Shown: positions 1 through 9,457, numbered from the stretch's first letter. The stretch is DNA of 28,603 nt from JAHDBG01 sp963922315 (GCA_963922315.1 CAWUID010000027.1:1-28603); one strand, 5' to 3'. The notes: generated by a model not told the origin, from the sequence alone. Made by a program: numbers and translations.

Positions 1-36
1 ACGCTTGCGAAAAGCCTGCGGTAGCAGATCACCACA

Positions 37-219
37 TCAGTTTGAATCGCACCCTTCTTTGGGTGCCGTCTGCAAAGCTTTTGCCGCTTGTAAATGCGCA
101 CGATAGCTTTGTGGCGTGATTAGGGCCAGATCCGCTGGATACTCTGCTTCTCCCGGAGCAAATATCGGCAAAGCAACTGTGCCACCAACGGCTTGCGCTG
201 CTTCCTGGGCCTTACTTTT
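37..219 (-). pseudogene. Remnant of a plasmid/phage-type primase (C-terminal TOPRIM end)
   Basis: An open frame of 60 codons lies directly downstream of the ABC ATPase gene. It is closed at its 5' side by two consecutive TGA codons (220-225) and has no start codon of its own. The translation begins KSKAQEAAQAVGGTVALP and continues with IFAPGEAEYPADLALITP. The helix-then-strand pattern KAQEAAQAVGG..VALP is what I recall from the end of the TOPRIM domain in plasmid and prophage DNA primases, where a growing helix precedes a short strand and a Pro-rich tail. The catalytic Glu and DxD part of TOPRIM would lie upstream and is absent. I infer a broken mobile-element gene; it could instead be a chance open frame, but its amino-acid composition is protein-like. 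Confidence 0.45.
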
Positions 220-226
220 TCATCAG

Positions 227-2248
227 CTATCTGGTGCTGTCGCCGTTTTGATATAGCCAGCATGCAACAGTATGCTGTTCGGCCAGTTGTAGCACAGGAG
301 GATAAGCGGTACGGCATTGTGCGCTGGCCTGGGGGCAGCGGGTATGGAAGTGGCAGCCGGTTGGTGGGTTTGCCGGAGATGGTAGATCGCCGGTGATTGG
401 GGTATGGTCTTCTGTTTGTGAGGAGTCAGGCTCTGGAGACGGGACGGCAGCAAGCAGTGCCTGGGTGTAAGGATGGCGTGGCTGGTTGAGGAGTGATGCG
501 ACCGGGCCCTGCTCGACGATCCGCCCCAGATACATCATGGCTACCTGGTCGGCCAGAAAAGACACCACCGCGATATTGTGGGTGATGAATAAATAACTCA
601 GGCCCAGCGTGTGTTGCAGGTTTTTCAGTAGGTTCAGGATCTGAGCCTGCACACTCACATCCAGCGCGCTGGTCGGTTCGTCACATACGATCAGGCGGGG
701 TGAGACTGCCAGGGCGCGGGCGATAGCGATTCGCTGGCGCTGTCCGCCGGAAAACTCGTGCGGATAGCGTGCCATGGCGCTTGCGGGCAATCCAACCTGG
801 TGCAGCAGTTCCGTGACCCGGGATTGGCGTTCTGCCTGGGTGCGCCCGATTTGTTGCGCACGCAGTCCTTCAGCGATGATGTCAGCAACGCGCAGGCGCG
901 GATTCATCGATGAGGCCGGATCCTGAAAGATCATCTGAAGCTCAGCACCGAGACGGCGGCGTGCCCGACCGTTCAGGCTGCTGATATCGCGTCCGTCAAA
1001 TCGTATCTGTCCGGCTGTGGCCCGATACAGTTGCAACAAGGTCTTACCCACGGTGGTCTTGCCGCAGCCGGATTCACCCACCAGTGCGAGTGTCTGACCG
1101 GCAGCCAGCGTCAGGTTTACGCCGTCCACGGCTTTGACATGCCCGGTTACCCGGCGCAGTACGCCCGTCCGGATCGGAAAATGCAGGCGCAGGTCTCTGA
1201 CTTGTAACAAAGGGGCTGTTGATTCAGCGTATGCATCTGATGTGGCGGTTGCCGATGAGGTGGGGCTATCCGGTGTGTTGGCAGGCAGGTGGCATAAAAA
1301 ACCAGCCTGTGTGTGTTGGTTGGTGTGGTGCCATGGGGGTAGGGACTGATGGCAGGTGTCTTGTGCCAGGTCGCATCGATCGGCAAACCGGCAGCCGCTG
1401 AATGGCTGATCCAGCGCCGGAACCATGCCAGGAATTACCGCCAGGGTCTGCCGACGTTTGTGTGCATTCGGCAGGCTCAGCAATAGTTTGCGGCTGTAGG
1501 GGTGTTGTTGTTGCCGGAAGAAGTCCGCTGCAGGTGCCTGTTCCACAATCTGCCCGGCATACATCACTGCTACCTGATCTGCCATTTGCGCGGCCACACC
1601 CAGATCGTGCGTGATCAGCAGGATTGCCATACCGGTTTCCTGCTGCAATTGCCGCAGCAGGTTCAGCACCTGAGCCTGTATTGTGACATCCAGAGCCGTG
1701 GTCGGCTCGTCCGCAATCAGCACATCCGGTCGCCCGGCCAGCGCCAGGGCGATCATCATCCGTTGTTGCAGGCCGCCGGAAAGCTGGTGCGGAAATTCGC
1801 CCCAGCGCCGGACTGGATCCGGGATACCAACCGCCTTAAACAGTTCTAGCACTCGCTCGCGTGGGGTGGCAGTCGGGTCGTGCAATTTGACCACTTCTGC
1901 CACCTGATTCCCAACCGTCATCACTGGATTGAGTGACGACATGGGTTCCTGAAAGATCATGCTGATCCGGCGTCCGCGTACCTGCCGCATCGCCGCTTCT
2001 GGCAAGGCAAGTACAGACTTGCCGTCGAGTCTGACGTCACCCTGGGTGATGCAACCATTTGGTGGTAACAGACGCAGCACAGACAAGGCTGCCATCGATT
2101 TGCCGCAGCCGGATTCCCCCAGCAGGGCAAATGTTTTTCCCCGGTGTAAGGTCAGGCTGATGCCGTCAACTGCCCGCACGGGCGGTTGGTCAGGCCGACT
2201 CAGCTCAGTATGTAGTTGCCTGACGGTCAGTATTTCAGTAGCGGACAT
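227..2248 (-). CDS. Fused double-ATPase subunit of a peptide/nickel-type ABC importer (YejF/DppDF-like)
   Basis: Both nucleotide-binding subunits of an oligopeptide-family importer are fused in one chain of 673 residues, as in YejF. The first half has Walker A GESGCGKS (about 44-51), signature LSGGLQQ (156-162) and Walker B followed by DEPTTALD (180-187). The second half repeats this with GESGCGKT (391-398), FSGGQRQ (499-505) and DEPTSALD (523-530). Each half ends with the Cys-rich oligopeptide/dipeptide C-terminal element (GCRFADRCDLAQDTC and GCHFHTRCPQA). The protein would couple ATP hydrolysis to inner-membrane import. I chose ATG 2248; a GTG three codons upstream (2257) is also possible and neither has a clear ribosome binding site. 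It follows the receptor stop by a few bases, so the two are probably cotranscribed. No permease or binding-protein gene is in view, so the substrate is unknown. Confidence 0.9.
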   Translation of the reverse strand: MSATEILTVRQLHTELSRPDQPPVRAVDGISLTLHRGKTFALLGESGCGKSMAALSVLRLLPPNGCITQGDVRLDGKSVLALPEAAMRQVRGRRISMIFQEPMSSLNPVMTVGNQVAEVVKLHDPTATPRERVLELFKAVGIPDPVRRWGEFPHQLSGGLQQRMMIALALAGRPDVLIADEPTTALDVTIQAQVLNLLRQLQQETGMAILLITHDLGVAAQMADQVAVMYAGQIVEQAPAADFFRQQQHPYSRKLLLSLPNAHKRRQTLAVIPGMVPALDQPFSGCRFADRCDLAQDTCHQSLPPWHHTNQHTQAGFLCHLPANTPDSPTSSATATSDAYAESTAPLLQVRDLRLHFPIRTGVLRRVTGHVKAVDGVNLTLAAGQTLALVGESGCGKTTVGKTLLQLYRATAGQIRFDGRDISSLNGRARRRLGAELQMIFQDPASSMNPRLRVADIIAEGLRAQQIGRTQAERQSRVTELLHQVGLPASAMARYPHEFSGGQRQRIAIARALAVSPRLIVCDEPTSALDVSVQAQILNLLKNLQHTLGLSYLFITHNIAVVSFLADQVAMMYLGRIVEQGPVASLLNQPRHPYTQALLAAVPSPEPDSSQTEDHTPITGDLPSPANPPTGCHFHTRCPQASAQCRTAYPPVLQLAEQHTVACWLYQNGDSTR

Positions 2249-2263
2249 CTGGCCCACATGACA

Positions 2264-4225
2264 TCAGGGGGTAAAAAAGTAGCTGGCAGTCAGCCAGATA
2301 CTGCGTTCCGGAGCTGGGAAAAAGCCTTCACCAGCAAAGCTGGCTGACCCGGTTTCAACATATTTTTTGTTCAACAGGTTGTCAATGCGGGCACTGAAGC
2401 GCCATTGGTCTGTTTCACGGCTGGTGACCAGATTCAGCACTGTGTAGGCCGGCAGTCCGCTTCCGGTATTGTTAAAGTCGCTACCGAGTACCTGATCACT
2501 CACTCGTTCCAGCTCAGAGCGCAGATGCCAGGCTTCAGTCGGCTGGTATTGCAGATACAGGGTGCCGCGTTGTTGTGGCACCAGGGGTACCCGGTTGCCC
2601 TGATGTGGACCAGCGGTGATTTCGCTGTCAATCACTTCCCAGCTACCGCCCAGATCCCATTGGGTATCAATTGCCCAGTCTGCGGAAATCAGTGCCCCCA
2701 GGCGTCGGCTGCGATCCAGGTTGATGTTGGCAAACTTACTTGCATCATAGCTGATTTCATCCTGCAGATTCAGGCGATAAGCCTGCGCCTGTATCTGATA
2801 AACCGGTGTTGTGAGACGCAGTCCGGCTTCATACGAAACACTACGTTGATTCTCCAAACCAGCCGGCTGGCCGAAGACGACATTGGTATGTTCATCCACC
2901 TTTGCAAACCGGTAGTTCTGATCTGCCCGCAGAAAGGTGCTGAACTGGTCTGACCAGGCAAATTCCAGCCCGGCAGAGCCGACTGTGATCGAATCATCCA
3001 GCCGCACTGGTGACTTATTGTTATTGATGCGGTTATCGACAGAGGCATGCCGTAATCCGAGTGTGGCGGTGATGATATCAGTCGGTGCAAATTGCACCTG
3101 GCCGTAACCAGCGATGATCTTCTGGTCATTGCCTTGCGGCCCGAAGCTGGATACCAGCAGATAGTCGGTTTGTTGCCAGTCCAGGCCGAGCGTGTAATCC
3201 ATGTCTGCCAGTTGGCCGGTCAGTTGAGTGTTGAGTGACCAGGCCTCCCGATCCTGCGTGGCTAGACTGCCGGGCCAGCCGCGAAAGCTCTGTAAAAAAT
3301 CTCGAGCATCTTTCTGATAGGTCAGTTCTGCCGCAAGTTGTTGCGCCGGATTCAGGCGATATTCTGTTGCGAAGGTCAGGGTCGTACTGCGGGTATCCTG
3401 GAAGTCGTTCATATAATCAGCGGCAACCTGGCGGCGGTCAGCTGCCAGCTCGTGCGTAAATAAAGCGCCCGGCAGTTGCATGAACTCATCCAGGTGGCGC
3501 AGGCTGATCGCGGTTCGGCTGTTATGATTTTCCCAGTCCACTTCGGCAGACAGTTGCCTGATATCACTGTCATTATGTGTCCGGTAGTTGTCACTGCGTC
3601 GTTGCCGCGCTGACAGACTCACACCCATCCCACTCGGATAGCGTGCAGTGTGTTGCAACATCAACTCCCGGCTCTGATAGTTACCGAGTCCGATGCGTGC
3701 CTGTGTCTCCTGACCGGCGACCGGGCGCTGTGTAATCACATTGATCAACCCACCAGTTGCCTGGTTGCCGTACAGGGTACCGGCGCTGCCGAAGATCACT
3801 TCGACCTGTTGCACTTGATCCAGATCAATCGCATTCAGGGGTAATTGCCCCATGTCGGTGGATGGGTTCAGTTTGCGCCCGTTCAGCAGAATCACCACGT
3901 TGGAGCCTGATGTGCTACCGAAGCCACGCATGTCAATCGCTACCGAAGTACCATTATCTCTGGTATGAATGCCAGGTTGTTGATCCAGCAGTTCACTCAA
4001 GGTACGGGCGGCACTCTGCACAATCTGCTGTCGATCCAATACATAATGAGCGGCTGGAATTGTGATGCCCGGCTGGTCACTGCGTGAGGCACTGACCAGT
4101 ACCTCTGGTATTTCGGTGACTGCCTGTGCCAGTCCCGGTAGACAGGCGCATAGCGCTATGCCACGTCGGATGGTACGCCTTGATACTGGATAGGTTGGCT
4201 TATTGAATAACGTGAACATGTTCAT
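2264..4225 (-). CDS. TonB-dependent outer-membrane receptor
   Basis: A 653-residue outer-membrane importer. An N-terminal signal peptide (RR-rich start, then GIALCACLPGLAQA, cleavage near residue 36) precedes a TonB-box-like segment (EIPEVLVSAS) and a plug domain (about 50-160) with the family pattern RGFGSTSGSNVVILLNGR and VEVIFGSAGTLYGNQATGG. The remainder has the alternating pattern of a 22-strand barrel and a final aromatic strand SYFF, followed unusually by two extra residues (Thr-Pro). It would take up a ligand using energy from TonB, and a TonB homologue is encoded at 15476-16204. The plug is of the siderophore/cobalamin-receptor class, but sequence alone does not give the ligand. It is the first gene of a probable two-gene unit with the ABC ATPase. 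The 70-bp upstream region shows no obvious Fur box or riboswitch. ATG 4219 (third codon) is an alternative start. Confidence 0.9.
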   Translation of the reverse strand: MNMFTLFNKPTYPVSRRTIRRGIALCACLPGLAQAVTEIPEVLVSASRSDQPGITIPAAHYVLDRQQIVQSAARTLSELLDQQPGIHTRDNGTSVAIDMRGFGSTSGSNVVILLNGRKLNPSTDMGQLPLNAIDLDQVQQVEVIFGSAGTLYGNQATGGLINVITQRPVAGQETQARIGLGNYQSRELMLQHTARYPSGMGVSLSARQRRSDNYRTHNDSDIRQLSAEVDWENHNSRTAISLRHLDEFMQLPGALFTHELAADRRQVAADYMNDFQDTRSTTLTFATEYRLNPAQQLAAELTYQKDARDFLQSFRGWPGSLATQDREAWSLNTQLTGQLADMDYTLGLDWQQTDYLLVSSFGPQGNDQKIIAGYGQVQFAPTDIITATLGLRHASVDNRINNNKSPVRLDDSITVGSAGLEFAWSDQFSTFLRADQNYRFAKVDEHTNVVFGQPAGLENQRSVSYEAGLRLTTPVYQIQAQAYRLNLQDEISYDASKFANINLDRSRRLGALISADWAIDTQWDLGGSWEVIDSEITAGPHQGNRVPLVPQQRGTLYLQYQPTEAWHLRSELERVSDQVLGSDFNNTGSGLPAYTVLNLVTSRETDQWRFSARIDNLLNKKYVETGSASFAGEGFFPAPERSIWLTASYFFTP

Positions 4226-4295
4226 ATTGAAAAGTAATACAAGCTCGTAATGGTTAAAAGTGAAGTGAGAGACAGATAGACGCTGTCTGCGTGTT

Positions 4296-6440
4296 TCAGA
4301 CGGTGAGGTTGGCCATGGCCACGATCAGCCACTTGGTGCCGACGGTATCAAATTTTACCTGTACTCGTGCGCTGGCGCCGTGACCTTCGGTATTCAGAAT
4401 GATGCCGGAACCAAATTTCGGGTGCGTCACCTGCTGACCGAGTTGCAGCCCGGTGTTATCACATTCATCTGCTACCCGGAACGAATCCGATGGTGCGCGG
4501 TTACTATGCACCCGGACTGCCTGCATCACTTCCGCCGGGATATCGCGTAAAAAACGCGAGGCAAACGGAAATGTTTCGTTGCCATGCAGCCGTCGGGTCT
4601 CGGCATATGCCAGATACAGCTTGCGGCGCGCCCGAGTCATACCAACATAGCACAAGCGCCGCTCTTCAGCCAGTTTGTCTGCATCGTCACTCGACATACT
4701 GTGCGGAAACAGACCTTCTTCCAGGCCACCGATAAAGACCACAGCAAATTCCAGCCCTTTCGCGGCATGCAGTGTCATTAACTGTACGCTGTCTTCATCC
4801 GCTGCAGCCTGGGTATCGCCAGCTTCCAGTGCGGCCTGAGACAGGAAGGCTTGCAATGGGGTCTGATCTTCTAGTATAAGATTCGTATCACGTCCGGCGT
4901 TGATCAGTTCGTCCAGGTTTTCCAGACGATCCTGTCCTTTGCCGTCGCGCGATTGAGCAAAATGGGTTCTGAGCGTGCTGGCCGCAATCGTTTGTTCGAT
5001 TTGTTCGGACAAGGTGAACTCTGCTAATTGTGCCTGGGTATCATCAATCAATTGCAGAAAGCGATGCAGAGCCCCGGCAGCGCGGGCTGATAATTGCTGC
5101 TCGCGGATCACTGTCTGCGCCGCCTGCCAGAGCGACAGGTTATGCATCCGGGCATACTCCCGTACTGTTGCCAGGGTTCTGGCACCAATGCCACGTGGTG
5201 GCTGATTTACTGCACGTTCAAACGCCGGGTCATCCTGACGATTTTCCAGCAGGCGCAAATAAGCCAGCGCATCCTTGATTTCAGCCCGCTCAAAAAAGCG
5301 TAGCCCGCCATAGATGCGGTACGGAATATCGGACTGAATCAGTGCTTCTTCGAACTGACGGGATTGTGCAGCAGTGCGATACAAAATTGCCATCTGCCGG
5401 TAGCTTTCACCCTCAGCATACAGGCTGCGGAACTGATCCACGGCAAAACGGGCTTCATCCGTCTCATTGAAGGCAGCATACAACTGGATTGGCTCACCCT
5501 CACCGGCAGCAGTCCATAAAGATTTCCCTAGCCGATCTGGGTTTTGGGCAATCACCGCATTTGCTGCTGTCAGAATGTTGCCGGTCGAACGGTAATTTTG
5601 TTCCAGCCGAACCACACGAGTATTCGGATAATGGGTCTGAAAGGTCTGAATGTTTTCGACCTTCGCCCCGCGCCAACCATAAATGGACTGGTCATCATCA
5701 CCGACCACAAACAACTTATCTTCTGTACCGGTGAGCAGGCGCAGCCAGGCATATTGCACTGCATTGGTATCCTGAAACTCGTCCACCAGAATCGCGCCGA
5801 AGCGCTGGCGATAATGCTGTAATATGTCAGCCCGGTCACGCCACAGCTCATGCGCCCGTAACAACAGTTCGGCAAAATCGACTACCCCGGCGCGCTGGCA
5901 GGCCGCTTCATAACTATCGTACAGGCTGATCATTTGTTGCTGGTAGGGATCACGTCCCGCTTCCAGGTGTTGCGGACGCAATCCTTCATCCTTATTGCGA
6001 TTGATAAAGCGTTGCACCTGGCGTGGTGGCCAGCGGGTTTCATCCAGATTCGCCTCGCGCAACAGCCGTTTGATCAGACGAAACTGATCATCCGCATCCA
6101 GAATCTGAAAGCCTTGCGGTAACTGTGCGTCCGTCCAGTGCGCACGCAACAGCCGGTGTGCCAGACCGTGAAAAGTGCCAACCCAGAGCCCTCCGGCTGG
6201 CTGTTCTAACAAAGCTTCAATCCGGTGCTGCATTTCACGCGCGGCCTTATTGGTAAAGGTAACCGCGAGAATGCCCCAGGGTGACAAGTGTTCCACTTGT
6301 AACAACCAGGCAATCCGGTGCACCAGCACCCGGGTCTTGCCAGAACCGGCCCCTGCCAGCACCAGTGTGCTGCCGGGTGGTGCTGTCACAGCGGCCCGCT
6401 GAGCGTCGTTTAATCCTTCAACAATTGGTGTAATATCCAT
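4296..6440 (-). CDS. uvrD: DNA helicase II (UvrD), superfamily 1A 3'-5' helicase
   Basis: A 714-residue helicase, close to the usual size of about 720. It unwinds DNA 3' to 5' in nucleotide excision repair and mismatch repair. Visible motifs in order are the Q-motif region LNDAQRAAV, Walker A AGAGSGKT (29-36), motif Ia TFTNKAAREM, motif II VDEFQDTN, motif III GDDDQSIYGWRGA, motif IV QNYRST, motif V LMTLHAAKGLEF and motif VI VGMTRAR. The C-terminal tail has the UvrD-type element G..VTHPKFGSGIIL. It is divergent from the FMN reductase with only 24 bp between starts, and I see no LexA-type CTG-N10-CAG box there. Rep is the main alternative, but the C-terminal tail favours UvrD. Confidence 0.96.
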   Translation of the reverse strand: MDITPIVEGLNDAQRAAVTAPPGSTLVLAGAGSGKTRVLVHRIAWLLQVEHLSPWGILAVTFTNKAAREMQHRIEALLEQPAGGLWVGTFHGLAHRLLRAHWTDAQLPQGFQILDADDQFRLIKRLLREANLDETRWPPRQVQRFINRNKDEGLRPQHLEAGRDPYQQQMISLYDSYEAACQRAGVVDFAELLLRAHELWRDRADILQHYRQRFGAILVDEFQDTNAVQYAWLRLLTGTEDKLFVVGDDDQSIYGWRGAKVENIQTFQTHYPNTRVVRLEQNYRSTGNILTAANAVIAQNPDRLGKSLWTAAGEGEPIQLYAAFNETDEARFAVDQFRSLYAEGESYRQMAILYRTAAQSRQFEEALIQSDIPYRIYGGLRFFERAEIKDALAYLRLLENRQDDPAFERAVNQPPRGIGARTLATVREYARMHNLSLWQAAQTVIREQQLSARAAGALHRFLQLIDDTQAQLAEFTLSEQIEQTIAASTLRTHFAQSRDGKGQDRLENLDELINAGRDTNLILEDQTPLQAFLSQAALEAGDTQAAADEDSVQLMTLHAAKGLEFAVVFIGGLEEGLFPHSMSSDDADKLAEERRLCYVGMTRARRKLYLAYAETRRLHGNETFPFASRFLRDIPAEVMQAVRVHSNRAPSDSFRVADECDNTGLQLGQQVTHPKFGSGIILNTEGHGASARVQVKFDTVGTKWLIVAMANLTV

Positions 6441-6464
6441 ACATTTGGGTCACTATGTAACGTT

Positions 6465-6998
6465 ATGTCTATTCTCGCATTTGCAGCAAGTCACAGTCGT
6501 CAGTCCATCAATAAGCAGTTGGTCACTTATGCTGCTTCTCTGTTGCAACAACAGGTCGATGTTACCGTCCAGATTGCCGATCTGAATGATTTTGTATTGC
6601 CTATTTATAGTGTCGACCTGGAAGAAGCGCATGGTATACCTGAACTGGCTCAACAGTTTTATCAGAATATCGGGGCTGCGGACGGTTTGTTAATCTCATT
6701 TGCTGAGCACAATGGTTTATATGCAGCGGTCTTCAAAAATCTGATGGACTGGATGTCGCGGATTGATGTGAAGCTATATCAGCATAAGCCGACTGTGATG
6801 CTGGCGACTTCTCCCGGGCCTGGTGGTGCACAGCGGGTGTTGGGGATCGCGTGTGATTCAGCCGCCCACTTCGGTGCAGATCTGCGTGCCAGATTATCGG
6901 TGCCGGACTTTTACAATCAATTTGATCAGCAGGCAGGTCGTCTGACCAGTACTGAGCTGGATCAGGCACTACAACAGGCGGTGGCCCACCTGGTATAA
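6465..6998 (+). CDS. NADPH-dependent FMN reductase family protein
   Basis: A 177-residue flavodoxin-fold protein of the NADPH-dependent FMN reductase family. The N-terminal strand and phosphate-binding loop read MSILAFAASHSRQSINKQL, the standard (G/A)S.R..S.N FMN-binding pattern. A second FMN-contact segment, EHNGLYAAVFKNLMDWMSR, corresponds to the conserved E(Y)N...PG.LKN.iDW.S region, and TSPGPGGAQRVL matches the later loop. The natural acceptor cannot be told from sequence; relatives reduce quinones, azo dyes, chromate or free FMN. It starts a plus-strand unit and its stop lies 3 bp before the hemA start, so it is very likely cotranscribed with hemA and prfA. Confidence 0.88.
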   Translation: MSILAFAASHSRQSINKQLVTYAASLLQQQVDVTVQIADLNDFVLPIYSVDLEEAHGIPELAQQFYQNIGAADGLLISFAEHNGLYAAVFKNLMDWMSRIDVKLYQHKPTVMLATSPGPGGAQRVLGIACDSAAHFGADLRARLSVPDFYNQFDQQAGRLTSTELDQALQQAVAHLV

Positions 6999-7001
6999 CA
7001 C

Positions 7002-8270
7002 ATGACCCTGTGCTGCATCGGCCTGAATCATACCACTGCGTCCATCGCATTACGCGAGCAACTGGCCTTCGGGCCGGATATTCTTGTCGCGGCCCTGCGC
7101 AGTGTGTGTCAGCTCCCTGCTGTAACAGAAGCTGTGATTCTATCGACCTGTAACCGGACTGAGCTCTATCTGGCGATGACAGACAGTATTGATCCTGCGG
7201 CCCAGGCGGCACAGACCTGGCTGGCTGAATTTCAGGGTGTCGCATTATCTGCTATCAGTTCCTATCTGTATGTACATACCGAACAGGATGCAGCAGAACA
7301 TCTGTTGGTGGTGGCCTGTGGCCTGGACTCACTGATTCTGGGAGAGCCGCAGATTCTGGGTCAGGTGAAAAATGCGTTTCAGACCGCGCAGAGTGCTGGT
7401 TATACCGGTCAGTTGTTGCAGCGGCTGTTTCAGCATGCGTTCAGCACAGCGAAACAAGTACGCAGCGAGACAGCAATTGGTGCTCATCCGGTTTCAGTGG
7501 CTTTTGCCGCTATCCACCTGGCCCGGCAGATCTTTACCGATCTGCGCGAACAGTCTGCACTGCTGATCGGGGCGGGCGACACGATCAGCCTGGCAGCACG
7601 TCATCTGCGACAGCAGGCGATCGGTGAACTGGTGATTGCGAATCGTACCCTGGCGAGTGCCACCTCACTGGCACAAGAACATCAGGCGCAAGCACTGGGC
7701 TTGACGTCCATAGCACGGCGGTTAGCACAGTTTGATATTGTGGTGTCGGCGACCGCCAGCCCGTTGCCGATTATCGGTAAAGGTGCAGTAGAACAAGCAC
7801 TCAAGGTACGGCGGCATCGCCCGATGCTGATGATTGATCTGGCAGTGCCGCGTGATATTGAACCGGAAGTGGCCGATCTGCCGGATGTGTATCTGTATCG
7901 TGTCGATGACCTGCAGGATGTGATCCGCGAAAATCAGCGTTCGCGTCAATTAGCGGCTGAGCAGGCAAGAACCATTGTTGCAGCACAGGTGGCTGAATTT
8001 GTGGCCTGGCACAACTCGCTGGACGCAGTAGCGCTGATCCGGGATTATCGTGCCCGGGCTGAGGCAACCCGCGATGCGGTGCTGGCAAAGGCGCAACATT
8101 TGCTGGCACAGAACAAACCAGCGCCGGAAGTGCTGACTTATCTGGCACACACGCTCACCAACAAACTGCTGCACGCCCCGAGTGAGCAGTTACGCCAGGC
8201 CGCCAGTCAGGGTCAGGAGCAGGTTCTGGCGGCTGCTGACACCCTTTTTCAACTTAACCGTAAGAGCTGA
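7002..8270 (+). CDS. hemA: Glutamyl-tRNA reductase
   Basis: The first committed enzyme of C5-pathway tetrapyrrole synthesis: it reduces glutamyl-tRNA(Glu) to glutamate-1-semialdehyde with NADPH. The chain is 422 residues, as expected. The N-terminal catalytic domain carries the active-site Cys50 in LSTCNRTE, and the substrate-binding segment LILGEPQILGQVK follows. A Rossmann NADPH domain (about residues 180-310; ALLIGAGDTISLAARHL and VVSATASPLPI) and a C-terminal helical dimerisation domain complete it. The N-terminus CCIGLNHTTASIALRE is typical. It sits between the FMN reductase (3 bp away) and prfA (8 bp away), the common gammaproteobacterial hemA-prfA arrangement. Confidence 0.97.
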   Translation: MTLCCIGLNHTTASIALREQLAFGPDILVAALRSVCQLPAVTEAVILSTCNRTELYLAMTDSIDPAAQAAQTWLAEFQGVALSAISSYLYVHTEQDAAEHLLVVACGLDSLILGEPQILGQVKNAFQTAQSAGYTGQLLQRLFQHAFSTAKQVRSETAIGAHPVSVAFAAIHLARQIFTDLREQSALLIGAGDTISLAARHLRQQAIGELVIANRTLASATSLAQEHQAQALGLTSIARRLAQFDIVVSATASPLPIIGKGAVEQALKVRRHRPMLMIDLAVPRDIEPEVADLPDVYLYRVDDLQDVIRENQRSRQLAAEQARTIVAAQVAEFVAWHNSLDAVALIRDYRARAEATRDAVLAKAQHLLAQNKPAPEVLTYLAHTLTNKLLHAPSEQLRQAASQGQEQVLAAADTLFQLNRKS

Positions 8271-8278
8271 TCATCTTT

Positions 8279-9364
8279 ATGCACCTTCGTCTGCAACATA
8301 AGCTGGACCAGATCAGCGAACGTTTTCAGGATATCACCGGTTTATTAGCGGAACCTGAGACGCAGAACAATCCGGACACCTTCCGCACGCTCAGCCAGGA
8401 ATATGCCCAACTGGAACCGGTGGTGCAGTGTTATCAGAACTACCAGTCGATCCTGCAAGAGCAGCAACAGGCGGCTGCGATGCTGGACGATCCGGAAATG
8501 GCTGAGTTAGCACACGAGATTATGCAGGAGTCGCAGGAACAAGCTGAAGCGTTGCTGCCGGAGTTGCAACGTTTGCTGATTCCGCAGGATCCGAACGACG
8601 GACGTAATATCTTTCTGGAAGTGCGTGCCGGGACAGGAGGAGCTGAAGCTGCTTTGTTTGCGGCTGACTTATTACGCATGTATCTGCGCTATGCAGAACA
8701 ATGTGGCTGGCAGGCTGAGTTGATGAGTGAAAGTCCCGGAGAACTGGGAGGCTACAAAGAAGTGGTGGCGCGGATCAGTGGGCGCAAGGTGTATTCGAGC
8801 CTGAAGTTTGAGTCCGGAGCCCACCGGGTGCAGCGGGTGCCGGAGACCGAATCACAGGGCAGGGTGCACACATCTGCCTGTACCGTCGCGATTCTGCCGG
8901 AAGTGGATGCAGTTGATAATATTGAGATTCAGACCGCCGATCTGCGGATAGACACCTTTCGTGCGTCTGGTGCTGGCGGACAACATGTGAACAAAACAGA
9001 TTCAGCAGTGCGTTTAACTCACCTGCCGACCGGTGTGGTGGTCGAGTGCCAGGATGAGCGTTCACAACACAAAAATAAGGCGCGTGCCTTATCTTTGTTA
9101 CAGGCGCGTCTGATGGCGGCGGCAACCAGCCAGCAGCAGCAAGCTGAAGCCGCTGACCGCAAATTACAGGTTGGCAGTGGTGATCGTTCGGAACGGATTC
9201 GCACCTATAACTTTCCACAAAACCGGGTGACGGATCATCGTATTCAACTGACTTTGTATAAACTTGAAGAAGTGATGGCCGGTAGTCTTGAGCCAATATT
9301 ACAGCCCCTGCTGCTGCAACATCAGGCGGAACAATTAGCCCGCTTAGCAGCTGATGATGTCTGA
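8279..9364 (+). CDS. prfA: Peptide chain release factor 1
   Basis: RF1, 361 residues, terminates translation at UAA and UAG. The peptidyl-tRNA hydrolysis motif GGQ is at 233-235 inside RASGAGGQHVNKTDSAVR. The codon-recognition tripeptide has the RF1 form P-x-T (PET, 188-190 in RVQRVPETESQGR) and not the SPF of RF2. The basic segment DERSQHKNKA follows. The usual GTGGDEA segment reads GTGGAEA here, a small deviation. It ends the FMN reductase-hemA-prfA unit. In many relatives the next gene is prmC, the methyltransferase that modifies the GGQ glutamine; here the AT-rich accessory region begins instead. Confidence 0.97.
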   Translation: MHLRLQHKLDQISERFQDITGLLAEPETQNNPDTFRTLSQEYAQLEPVVQCYQNYQSILQEQQQAAAMLDDPEMAELAHEIMQESQEQAEALLPELQRLLIPQDPNDGRNIFLEVRAGTGGAEAALFAADLLRMYLRYAEQCGWQAELMSESPGELGGYKEVVARISGRKVYSSLKFESGAHRVQRVPETESQGRVHTSACTVAILPEVDAVDNIEIQTADLRIDTFRASGAGGQHVNKTDSAVRLTHLPTGVVVECQDERSQHKNKARALSLLQARLMAAATSQQQQAEAADRKLQVGSGDRSERIRTYNFPQNRVTDHRIQLTLYKLEEVMAGSLEPILQPLLLQHQAEQLARLAADDV

Positions 9365-9457
9365 TGATACGGCATTAGATGTATCAACGGGACTAAGGTA
9401 CTTTTCATTGCTCCTCTGTGCCAGAATAGATAGCTTTTAAACTTTAATGAGGTGATT

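Noticed and set aside
4226..4295. Fur box or cobalamin riboswitch upstream of the TonB-dependent receptor
   Set aside because: The 70-bp gap is too short for a cobalamin riboswitch, and no GATAATGATAATCATTATC-like sequence is visible.
9362..9386. Inverted repeat TGATAC/GTATCA just after prfA as a terminator
   Set aside because: The stem is only 6 bp with a 10-base loop and no T-run follows.
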